The notes below the pieces were generated by a model. That model did no database searches. It was not told the origin of the DNA and saw only the letters and a program-made list of their open reading frames with translations. From an uncultured Pseudomonadota bacterium (GTDB taxonomy: Bacteria > Pseudomonadota > Gammaproteobacteria > Burkholderiales > Usitatibacteraceae): 5,754 nucleotides of DNA. The position numbers and the translations under genes are program-made. Shown here one piece after another: positions 1 to 5,754 of this stretch. The DNA is taken from contig CALEJW010000122.1 in NCBI GenBank assembly GCA_937898635.1, positions 1 through 5,754 of the forward strand. The letters are read 5' to 3'. Positions within the stretch are counted from its first letter, which is position 1. The number at the start of each line of letters is the position of its first letter.

Positions 1-1722
1 TCCATGGAGGCCTCGCTGGGAGAGGCCCGCTACGCCGGCGTGCTGGTCGCGCTCGCCATCGGCGAGCAGGACGCCGTGACGAGCGGGGACTGGGAAGTGT
101 TCTGGCGCACGGGCGTGGGCCACCTCGTGAGCATCTCGGGCCTGCACGTGACGATGTTCGCGAGCCTCGCGTTCGCGCTCGCGGCGTTCGCGTGGGTGCG
201 CGTGCCGCGGCTCGCGCTCGCCGTGCCGGCGCGCAAGGCAGGGGCCGTCGCGGGTCTCGCCGCGGCGACGGCCTACGCGCTCGTCGCGGGCTACGGGGTT
301 CCCGCGCAGCGCACGCTGGTGATGCTCGCCACGGCGGCGGCCTGCCTCCTCGCCGATCGCGCGGCCTCGCCCTCGCGCGTGATCGCCGCGGCGGCGCTCG
401 CCGTGACGCTCGCCGATCCCTGGGCGGTGCTCGCGCCCGGGTTCTGGCTCTCCTTCGGCGCGGTGGCCGCGATTTTCCTCGCCTTCGCGCTGCGCGAGCG
501 CCGGCCGGGCGCGCTGGCCGCGGCGGCCCGCACGCAGCTCGCGGTGACGCTCGCCCTCGTGCCGCTCCTCGCCGCGCTCTTCGGCGAGTTTTCCCTCGTC
601 TCGCCGCTCGCCAACGCCTTCGCGATCCCGCTCGTGAGCCTAATCATCGTGCCGCTCACGCTCGCGGGCGCGCTCCTGCCGGCGGGCTTCCTGCTCGCGC
701 CGGCCCACGCGCTCGTCGCGGCCGCGATGGTCCCGCTCGGCTGGCTGGCGGCGCTGCCCGGCGCGGTCGTGGAGATACCCGCCGCGCCGCCGTGGACCGT
801 CGCCGCGGCCGTGGCGGGCACGCTCGTCCTGCTCGCGCCGCGCGGCGTCCCCTTGCGCCTCGCCGGCGCGGCGCTGCTGCTGCCGCTCGCCAGCTTCCGC
901 CCGCCGGCGCCCGGACCCGGGGAAGCCTGGGTGGACGTTCTCGACGTGGGGCAGGGGCTCGCCGTCGTGGTGCGCACCGCCGCGCATGCGCTCGCCTTCG
1001 ACGCGGGGCCCTCGTGGGGCGCGGATTCGGACGCGGGCAGCCGCATCGTCGTTCCCTACCTGCGCGGCGAGGGTGTGCGCCGCCTCGACGGCCTCGTCGT
1101 GAGCCACGCGGACGACGACCACGCGGGGGGCGCGCGCTCGCTCGCCCGTTCGCGCGCCCCGCCCTGGCTCCTGTCGGGCCTCGCGGGCGACGACGAGCGC
1201 CACGGGCTCGCGCCGGTGTCGCTTCCCTGCCTCGCGGGCCAGGCCTGGATGTGGGACGGCGTCGCGTTCGAGATGCTGCACCCGGCGGCGGACACGCCAC
1301 CCGGCAGCGTGAACGACCTCTCCTGCGTGTTGCGGGTCGCGACGGCGGCAGGCGCCGCGCTCCTGGCGGCGGACATCGAAAGGCGCGCCGAGGCGGAACT
1401 CGTTTCCCGCCACGGCGATCGGCTGCGCTCCCGGGTCCTGCTCGTGCCGCACCACGGCTCGCGAAGCTCCTCGACGGCGCCCTTCGTGGCGGCGGTGGCG
1501 CCGGAGATCGCGATCGTCTCCGCCGGCTGGCGCAACCGCTTCCGCCAGCCGGCGCCGGCGGTGGAGGCGCGCTACCGCGACTCGGGCGCGACGGTCCTGC
1601 GCACCGATCTCCTCGGCGCCCTGCGCGTCACGCTCCCCGGCACGGCGGGGGAACCGCCCGCCGCGCGGGCGCTGGCCGAGCGCCGCCGCTACTGGCGGGA
1701 ACGCGAGGGAGGCAACCCGTGA
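1..1722 (+). CDS. comEC: ComEC/Rec2 family DNA-uptake channel protein, 5'-truncated by window edge
   Basis: ComEC is the polytopic inner-membrane channel that passes single-stranded DNA into the cytoplasm during natural transformation. Numbering from the ATG at position 4, the competence-domain hallmark HLVSISGLHV lies at residues 40-49. About nine hydrophobic segments run from residue 44 to about 297. A metallo-beta-lactamase-like domain fills about 308-545. It carries DVGQG (314-318), a SHADDDHAGG metal motif (367-376, H368-D370-D372-H373; Asp replacing the second His of HxHxDH is usual in ComEC), NDLS (437-440), AADIE (455-459) and PHHGS (482-486). All expected motifs are intact, so this half looks functional. 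The frame is open to base 1, and the N-terminal DUF4131/OB-like part, roughly 200-250 residues, is missing. The ATG at 4 is therefore internal, not the start. The stop is TGA at 1720-1722. The dioxygenase gene follows on the same strand. The ComEC assignment is very secure; an active role in transformation is inferred. Confidence 0.97.
   Translation, partial: SMEASLGEARYAGVLVALAIGEQDAVTSGDWEVFWRTGVGHLVSISGLHVTMFASLAFALAAFAWVRVPRLALAVPARKAGAVAGLAAATAYALVAGYGVPAQRTLVMLATAAACLLADRAASPSRVIAAAALAVTLADPWAVLAPGFWLSFGAVAAIFLAFALRERRPGALAAAARTQLAVTLALVPLLAALFGEFSLVSPLANAFAIPLVSLIIVPLTLAGALLPAGFLLAPAHALVAAAMVPLGWLAALPGAVVEIPAAPPWTVAAAVAGTLVLLAPRGVPLRLAGAALLLPLASFRPPAPGPGEAWVDVLDVGQGLAVVVRTAAHALAFDAGPSWGADSDAGSRIVVPYLRGEGVRRLDGLVVSHADDDHAGGARSLARSRAPPWLLSGLAGDDERHGLAPVSLPCLAGQAWMWDGVAFEMLHPAADTPPGSVNDLSCVLRVATAAGAALLAADIERRAEAELVSRHGDRLRSRVLLVPHHGSRSSSTAPFVAAVAPEIAIVSAGWRNRFRQPAPAVEARYRDSGATVLRTDLLGALRVTLPGTAGEPPAARALAERRRYWREREGGNP
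1705..1721 (+). promoter_or_regulatory. Strong Shine-Dalgarno plus GTG overlapping the comEC stop (possible coupled start)
   Basis: The end of comEC carries GAGGGAGG at 1705-1712, a strong match to the anti-Shine-Dalgarno sequence. Six bases later comes GTG at 1719-1721, which overlaps the comEC stop as GTGA. This GTG is in frame with the dioxygenase gene, and the frame stays open to the ATG at 1809. Start-stop overlaps of this kind are a common arrangement for translational coupling. Use of this site would add 30 Arg- and Pro-rich residues ahead of the Tat motif. I kept the ATG as the start because it gives a normal-length signal peptide, so this site remains a plausible alternative. Confidence 0.35.
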
Positions 1723-1772
1723 GCCGGGAGCGCCGGGAACTTTCCGCCCCGCGCGATCCTCTACCGGCAGCC

Positions 1773-1787
1773 AGGCGCGCCGCGCCT
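1773..1787. repeat. Short interrupted palindrome between comEC and the dioxygenase gene
   Basis: AGGCGCGCCGCGCCT has 7-base arms that are exact reverse complements around one central C. It sits 21 bases before the dioxygenase ATG. It could be a small operator or an RNA hairpin near the ribosome-binding site. However, GC-only palindromes arise easily by chance at this base composition, and no second copy was noticed. No T-tract follows, so it is not a recognisable intrinsic terminator. No convincing -35/-10 promoter was seen in the 86-base gap. Confidence 0.2.
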
Positions 1788-1798
1788 CGGCCACCGCC

Positions 1799-1804
1799 GG
1801 GAGA
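1799..1804 (+). promoter_or_regulatory. Ribosome-binding site of the dioxygenase gene
   Basis: GGGAGA lies four bases before the ATG at 1809. It is a moderate Shine-Dalgarno match with slightly short spacing. It supports the ATG start, which places the twin-arginine motif at residues 5-10, as expected for a Tat signal peptide. It is weaker than the GAGGGAGG upstream of the in-frame GTG at 1719. Confidence 0.5.
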
Positions 1805-1808
1805 CCCC

Positions 1809-2432
1809 ATGTCCGATCCTTCGCGCCGCCGCGCCCTCGCGAGCCTGGGCGCGCTCGCCCTCACGCCGTGGCTGCCGGCGCACGCGGACGGGCCGGCGCG
1901 TTCCCCGACGCCGTCGCTCTCGGAAGGACCTTTCTATCCCCGGTCCTTGCCCGCCGATCGCGACGCGGACCTCACGCGGGTCGCAGGCTCGGGGCGCCGG
2001 GCCACGGGCACGCCGCTCGAGTTCTCGGGCCGCGTCGTCGACGCTCGCGGCCGGCCGCTCGCGGGGCGGGCGGTGGAGATCTGGCACTGCGACGAATACG
2101 GGCAGTACCACCACGTGGGCGAGCCGGAAGGCGCGGGCGACCCGGCCTTCCAGGGCTGGGGCGTGGCCGGCTGCGACCCCGACGGGCGCTTCGCCTTCGC
2201 GACGATCAAGCCGCCGCCCTATCCGGGACGCACGCCGCACATCCACTTCACCGTGCGCGACGCCCGCGAGCGCCGCGTCCTCACTTCCCAGGCCTTCTTC
2301 GAGGGCGAGCGCGGGAACGCGCGCGACTTCCTGTACCGCAGCCTGGGAAGCGAGGCGAGGCGCGTCACGATGCGCCTGGAGGACGCGGGCGCGGGGCTGC
2401 GCGGCTTCCTCGAGGTGGTGCTAGCCGCCTGA
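1809..2432 (+). CDS. Tat-exported intradiol (catechol-type) dioxygenase family protein
   Basis: This 207-residue protein belongs to the intradiol ring-cleavage dioxygenase family, related to the protocatechuate 3,4-dioxygenase beta subunit. Family members use Fe(III) to cleave catechols between the two hydroxyls. The N-terminus SRRRALASLGAL (5-16), a hydrophobic stretch and AHA (24-26) look like a Tat signal peptide cleaved near residue 26, which suggests a periplasmic or secreted enzyme. The mature start has the family signature SEGPFYP (38-44). By alignment from memory, all four iron ligands are present: Tyr100 (GQYHH), Tyr138 (PPPYPGR), His144 and His146 (PHIHF). Arg141 matches the active-site Arg. 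WHCD (92-95) and QAFFEGE (161-167) are also typical. Substrate is unknown: no alpha subunit or catechol-pathway gene is visible. The start could instead be GTG at 1719. The 3' end overlaps the convergent gene by 12 bases. Family is secure; the reaction on a particular substrate is inferred. Confidence 0.94.
   Translation: MSDPSRRRALASLGALALTPWLPAHADGPARSPTPSLSEGPFYPRSLPADRDADLTRVAGSGRRATGTPLEFSGRVVDARGRPLAGRAVEIWHCDEYGQYHHVGEPEGAGDPAFQGWGVAGCDPDGRFAFATIKPPPYPGRTPHIHFTVRDARERRVLTSQAFFEGERGNARDFLYRSLGSEARRVTMRLEDAGAGLRGFLEVVLAA
2421..2432. other. Tail-to-tail overlap of two convergent genes
   Basis: The last codons of the dioxygenase gene (TGA at 2430-2432 on the + strand) and of the transglutaminase-DUF2126 gene (TAG, read from 2423-2421 on the - strand) share 12 base pairs. 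No intergenic space and no hairpin-plus-T-tract terminator is present on either side. The best nearby stem is a four-base CCGG pair at 2435-2445, which is too weak. Transcripts from the two strands probably overlap at their 3' ends. Confidence 0.85.
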
Positions 2433-5400
2433 CTCCGGCGCCCGGCGCAGGTCGAGCGTCAGGGGGAAGCGCGGGTTGCGCGACTCGGCCGCGAGCGCCA
2501 TCGGCCCCGGCGTGTGTCCCATCGCCTGGAAGCGCGCCACGCGGCGCGCCTCGGCCTCCAGCGCGTTCACGGGAAAGGTCGCGTAGTTGCGTCCCCCCGG
2601 GTGCGCCACGTGGTAGGTGCAGCCGCCGATGGAGCGGCCGTTCCAGAGGTCCACGATGTCGAAGACGAGCGGGGCCTGCGCGCCGATGGTGGGGTGCAGC
2701 GCCGAGGGCGGCGACCAGGCCTTGTAGCGCACGCCCGCCACCCACTCCCCCGGCTGGCCCGTCGGCGCGAGGGGCAGGCGCCGGCCGTTGCAGGCGATCG
2801 CGTAGCGGGTGTCGTTCAGGTGGGAAGCGCGCGCCTGCAGGCGCTCCACGGAGGAATCGACGTAGCGCGCGGTGCCGCTCTGCACGACCTCCTCGCCCAG
2901 CACGTGCCACGGCTCGATCGCCTGGCGCAGCTCCAGCTCGATGCCCTCGTAGGCGACGGTGCCGTAGCGGGGGAAGCGGAACTCCAGGAAGGGCGCGAAC
3001 CACTCGAGGCGGAAGGGATAGCCCGCGTGGCCGAGGTCCTCGACGACGTCGCGAAGGTCCCGGGCGACGTAGTGCGGCAGCATGAACTGGTCGTGCAGGC
3101 GCGTGCCCCAGTCGGTGAGGCGTGCCTTGAAGGGCGCCTTCCAGAAGCGCGCCACCAGCGCCCGCAGGAGCAGCATCTGCAGCAGGCTCATGCGCGGGTG
3201 CGGCGGCATCTCGAAGGCGCGGAACTCGAGCAGCCCCAGCCGGCCCGTGGCGCTGCCGGGCGCGTAGAGCTTGTCGATGGAGAACTCGGCGCGGTGCGTG
3301 TTGCCGGTGAGGTCGACGAGGAAGTTGCGCAGGATGCGGTCGACGAGCCAGGGCTTGTCGTTGGGCTTGCCCGGGTCGTAGAGGGCGTCGAGCTGCTCGA
3401 AGGCGATGCCGAGCTCGTAGAGCGCGTCGTCGCGCGCCTCGTCCACGCGCGGGCTCTGGCTCGTGGGCCCGATGAAGGTGCCGGAGAAGAGGTAGGAGAG
3501 CGCCGGGTGGTTCTGCCAGTAGGCGATGAGGGAGCGCAGCAGGTCGGGCCGGCGCAGGAGCGGGCTGTCCGCGGCCGTGGGTCCGCCGATCGTCACGTGG
3601 TTCCCGCCGCCGGTGCCGGTGTGACGGCCGTCGAGCATGAACTTCTCGGTGGCCAGGCGCGCGAGGCGGGCCTCCTCGTAGAGGGCCTCCACGTGGTGCT
3701 CGAGTTCGTCCCAGTCCGAGGCGGGGTGGATGTTCACCTCGATCACGCCCGGGTCCGGCGTGATCGCGAAGCGGCCGAGGCGCGGGTCCTCGGGCGGCGC
3801 GTAGCCCTCCAGGCGCACGGGGCGGCCGAGGTCGCGCGAGACGGACTCGACGGTGGCCACGAGCGAGATCCAGTCCTCGAGGGTCGCGAGCGGCGGGCAG
3901 AAGACGTGCAGGTGGCCGCCGCGGGCCTCGACGCACAGCGCCGTCTTCACCACCTCGCGCGGCGCGGTCGCCGCACCGGCGCTCGCCTTGCGGGCGGCGG
4001 CCTTCACCGGCCTTCGCTTGCCGAGGGCGTCGCGGCGCTCGAAGGGGTCGGCGGCGATGACCGGATCCTCGTCCTGCTCCAGGAGGGCGGGCAGCGAGGC
4101 GAGCGGCAGGCGCAGGCCGAGGGAAGAATCGCCCTCGACGAGGAAGACGTGGCCGCGGCGAAGCGGCCAGGGGGAGCTCGCCCATTTCGTCGTGGCCGAA
4201 GTCTTCGCGCGGGCGAGGGGCTTCAACGGCAGCACGAAGCCGGCAGGCTCCCCGATCGCGCCCGCGAGCTGCGCCGCGAGCCGGCCGCGCACGCCGGGGT
4301 CGGCGAGGTCCTCGGCGAGCGGGTCCACGTTGACGGGCAGGTTCGATTCGTCGCGCAGGACGCGCCACGGGTCCTCGTAGGCCGGGCGCACGAAGTCCGG
4401 CGCGACGCCCAGCGCCTGCGCGAGCTCGGAGGCGAAGCGGCGCGCGTCCTCGGTCGTGGCGGGCGATCCGCCCCCGCCGCCGGGCAGCAGCGCTTCGGCC
4501 TCCCACAGCGGCACGCCGTCGCGGCGCCAGTAGCAGGAAAGCGCCCAGCGCGGCAGCGGCTCGCCGGGATACCACTTGCCCTGGCCGAAGTGGAGCAGCC
4601 CGCCCGGCGCGAAGCGCCGGCGCAGGCGGTGCAGCAGGTCCAGCGCCAGCTCGTGCTTGCGCGGCGAGAGCGCGGTGTAGTTCCACTCCGCCCCCTCCAT
4701 GTCGTCGACCGACACGAAGGTGGGCTCGCCGCCCATGGTGAGGCGCACGTCGCCGTCGCGAAGCTCGCGATCCACGGCGCGCCCCAGGTCGCGGATCGAC
4801 TCCCACTGGGCCTCGCTCAGCGGGCGGGTGACGCGCGGGTCCTCGTGGATGCGCTGCACCGCCATCTCGAAGTGCAGCGTGGATTCGCAGGGGTCCGTGA
4901 AACCCGTGACCGGCGCCGCGCTCGAGGGCAGCGCCGTGCAGGCGAGCGGGATGTGGCCCTCTCCCGCGAGCAGCCCCGAGGTCGGGTCGAGCCCGATCCA
5001 GCCCGCGCCGGGAACGTAGGCCTCGCACCAGGCGTGCAGGTCGGTGAAGTCCTTGTCGGTGCCGGCGGGCCCGTCGAGGGGCTTCTGGTCGGCGACGAGC
5101 TGGACCAGGTAGCCCGAGGCGAAGCGGGCGGCGAGCCCGAAGCGGCGCAGGACCTGCACGAGGAGCCAGGCCGAGTCGCGGCAGGAGCCGGAGGCCTTCT
5201 CGAGCGTCTCCTCGGGCGCCTGGATGCCGTGCTCCAGGCGGATGAGGTAGTTCACGTCGTGGCGCAGGTCGCTGTTCACGCCCACCAGGAAGTCGATGGT
5301 GGTGACCGGCTTCGCGAGGTGGCGCTCGCGCGCACGCTCGATCCACGCGGCCACGCGCGGCGTGAGGGGCTCCAGCTCGAGGTAGGGAGCGAGCTCGCGC

Positions 5401-5732
5401 GCGTTATCGGGCGTGTAGGGGAAGGGGAAGTGCTCCGCGGACTTGTCCACGAAGAAGTCGAAGGGGTTGATCACGGTCATGTCGGCCACGAGGTCGACGG
5501 TGATCGAGAGCGTGCGCGACTTCTCGGGGAACACCACCCGCGCGAGCCAGTTGCCGTACGGGTCCTGCTGCCAGTTGAGGAAGTGCTTCGCGGGCTCCAC
5601 GCGCAGCGAGTAGCTCTCGATGGGCGTGCGGCAGTGCGCCGCGGGGCGCAGGCGCACCTCGTGGGGCGAGAGCCCCACCGCCCGGTCGAACGCGTAGGCG
5701 GTCCTGTGGTGGAGGGCGACCTTGATCGTCAC
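2421..5732 (-). CDS. Transglutaminase-like / DUF2126 putative amidoligase fusion protein
   Basis: This 1103-residue protein has full length for the transglutaminase-DUF2126 family. Residues 1 to about 90 form the bacterial transglutaminase N-terminal beta domain. Residues about 145-255 are the papain-like transglutaminase core with the triad Cys184 (GSCRDSAW), His233 (DLHAW) and Asp249 (GLDPTSGL). DUF2126 runs from about 328 to 1100, starting at MGGEPTF (333-339) and GQGKWYPGEP (383-392). IEVNIHP (664-670), TGTGGGNH (705-712) and LEFRAFE (835-841) recall metal/nucleotide-site motifs of glutamine-synthetase-like amide ligases. That assignment is from published domain analysis as I recall it, not from biochemistry. 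A Gly run (418-422) and a Lys/Arg/Ala-rich stretch (about 570-592) look like linkers. No signal peptide or membrane segment is seen, so it is probably cytoplasmic. The start is GTG, with GGGA six bases upstream; the frame stays open to the window edge, but MTIKVALHHRTAY is a normal family N-terminus. The substrate is unknown; amide-bond making or breaking on a peptide is inferred. Confidence 0.95.
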   Translation of the reverse strand: MTIKVALHHRTAYAFDRAVGLSPHEVRLRPAAHCRTPIESYSLRVEPAKHFLNWQQDPYGNWLARVVFPEKSRTLSITVDLVADMTVINPFDFFVDKSAEHFPFPYTPDNARELAPYLELEPLTPRVAAWIERARERHLAKPVTTIDFLVGVNSDLRHDVNYLIRLEHGIQAPEETLEKASGSCRDSAWLLVQVLRRFGLAARFASGYLVQLVADQKPLDGPAGTDKDFTDLHAWCEAYVPGAGWIGLDPTSGLLAGEGHIPLACTALPSSAAPVTGFTDPCESTLHFEMAVQRIHEDPRVTRPLSEAQWESIRDLGRAVDRELRDGDVRLTMGGEPTFVSVDDMEGAEWNYTALSPRKHELALDLLHRLRRRFAPGGLLHFGQGKWYPGEPLPRWALSCYWRRDGVPLWEAEALLPGGGGGSPATTEDARRFASELAQALGVAPDFVRPAYEDPWRVLRDESNLPVNVDPLAEDLADPGVRGRLAAQLAGAIGEPAGFVLPLKPLARAKTSATTKWASSPWPLRRGHVFLVEGDSSLGLRLPLASLPALLEQDEDPVIAADPFERRDALGKRRPVKAAARKASAGAATAPREVVKTALCVEARGGHLHVFCPPLATLEDWISLVATVESVSRDLGRPVRLEGYAPPEDPRLGRFAITPDPGVIEVNIHPASDWDELEHHVEALYEEARLARLATEKFMLDGRHTGTGGGNHVTIGGPTAADSPLLRRPDLLRSLIAYWQNHPALSYLFSGTFIGPTSQSPRVDEARDDALYELGIAFEQLDALYDPGKPNDKPWLVDRILRNFLVDLTGNTHRAEFSIDKLYAPGSATGRLGLLEFRAFEMPPHPRMSLLQMLLLRALVARFWKAPFKARLTDWGTRLHDQFMLPHYVARDLRDVVEDLGHAGYPFRLEWFAPFLEFRFPRYGTVAYEGIELELRQAIEPWHVLGEEVVQSGTARYVDSSVERLQARASHLNDTRYAIACNGRRLPLAPTGQPGEWVAGVRYKAWSPPSALHPTIGAQAPLVFDIVDLWNGRSIGGCTYHVAHPGGRNYATFPVNALEAEARRVARFQAMGHTPGPMALAAESRNPRFPLTLDLRRAPESGG

Positions 5733-5738
5733 CGGCGG

Positions 5739-5742
5739 TCCC
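5739..5742 (-). promoter_or_regulatory. Weak ribosome-binding site of the transglutaminase-DUF2126 gene
   Basis: On the - strand GGGA lies six bases before the GTG start (5732-5730), and a further AGGGAA lies closer to the window edge. The combination of GTG and a short Shine-Dalgarno suggests modest initiation or coupling to an upstream gene. Only 22 bases upstream are visible, so a promoter cannot be judged. Confidence 0.4.
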
Positions 5743-5754
5743 GGTTCCCTACTC

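Noticed and set aside
4..6. ATG at position 4 as the true comEC start
   Set aside because: The frame is open to base 1, the SISGLHV core appears only 40 residues later, and the usual N-terminal part of ComEC is missing. It is an internal Met and the gene is cut by the window.
192..1718. Long + strand open frame running into the dioxygenase frame
   Set aside because: The stretch overlapping comEC is an Arg/Ala/Gly-rich out-of-frame shadow. Only the part from 1809, or possibly from GTG 1719, has protein-like sequence.
640..1794. Antisense open frames of 384, 214 and 159 codons opposite comEC
   Set aside because: Composition is low-complexity basic sequence typical of antisense reading in high-GC DNA, with no recognisable motifs, and the + strand gene is clear.
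2425..2448. GC-rich inverted repeats at the convergent gene ends as a bidirectional terminator
   Set aside because: Stems are only about four base pairs and there is no T-tract on either strand.
4467..4481. Run of five Gly codons as a possible repeat expansion or frameshift
   Set aside because: The frame continues with conserved family sequence on both sides, so it reads as a short linker and not an assembly error.
3853..5019. + strand open frames of 175 and 106 codons opposite the DUF2126 gene
   Set aside because: Ser/Arg/Ala-rich shadows without family resemblance. The opposite strand encodes the full conserved protein.
2365..5346. A 993-codon open frame on the - strand in a different frame from the transglutaminase-DUF2126 gene
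   Set aside because: Its translation is Arg/Ala/Pro/Gly-rich with no domain motifs. It is a GC-bias shadow of the real gene, whose frame carries all the conserved family motifs.

Overview
This is a very GC-rich window (above 70% by eye) that is almost entirely coding. Codon third positions are overwhelmingly G or C. The ComEC variant resembles, from memory, those of betaproteobacteria: a HLVSISGLHVTM core, a PARKA stretch and PAQRT before the next helix. A high-GC betaproteobacterium or close relative is therefore the best guess. This is an inference, because no rRNA or other marker is present.

The layout is two genes on the + strand facing one long gene on the - strand. (1) Positions 1-1722 hold the C-terminal two thirds or so of comEC, the inner-membrane DNA-uptake channel of natural transformation. 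It is cut by the left window edge. (2) After an 86-base gap, positions 1809-2432 encode a small Tat-exported intradiol dioxygenase-like protein with a complete non-haem iron site (two Tyr, two His). (3) Positions 2421-5732 on the - strand encode a 1103-residue fusion of an N-terminal transglutaminase-like cysteine peptidase/transferase with a C-terminal DUF2126 region. That region resembles glutamine-synthetase-type amide ligases. The gene starts at a GTG just inside the right edge.

The dioxygenase and fusion genes converge and overlap tail to tail by 12 bases, so there is no room for an intergenic terminator. The three proteins have no obvious shared pathway. ComEC handles DNA uptake, the dioxygenase probably works outside the cytoplasm on a catechol-like compound, and the fusion protein probably makes and/or breaks amide bonds on an unknown peptide.

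The most under-described component is the transglutaminase-DUF2126 fusion. Its family is associated by comparative genomics with circularly permuted ATP-grasp and alpha-E proteins, but its substrate is unknown to me. None of those partners is in this window. A second point of interest is a strong Shine-Dalgarno sequence and a GTG overlapping the comEC stop codon (GTGA), in frame with the dioxygenase. It offers a coupled alternative start 30 codons upstream of the ATG chosen here. No RNA genes, insertion sequences, CRISPR arrays or convincing terminators were seen.
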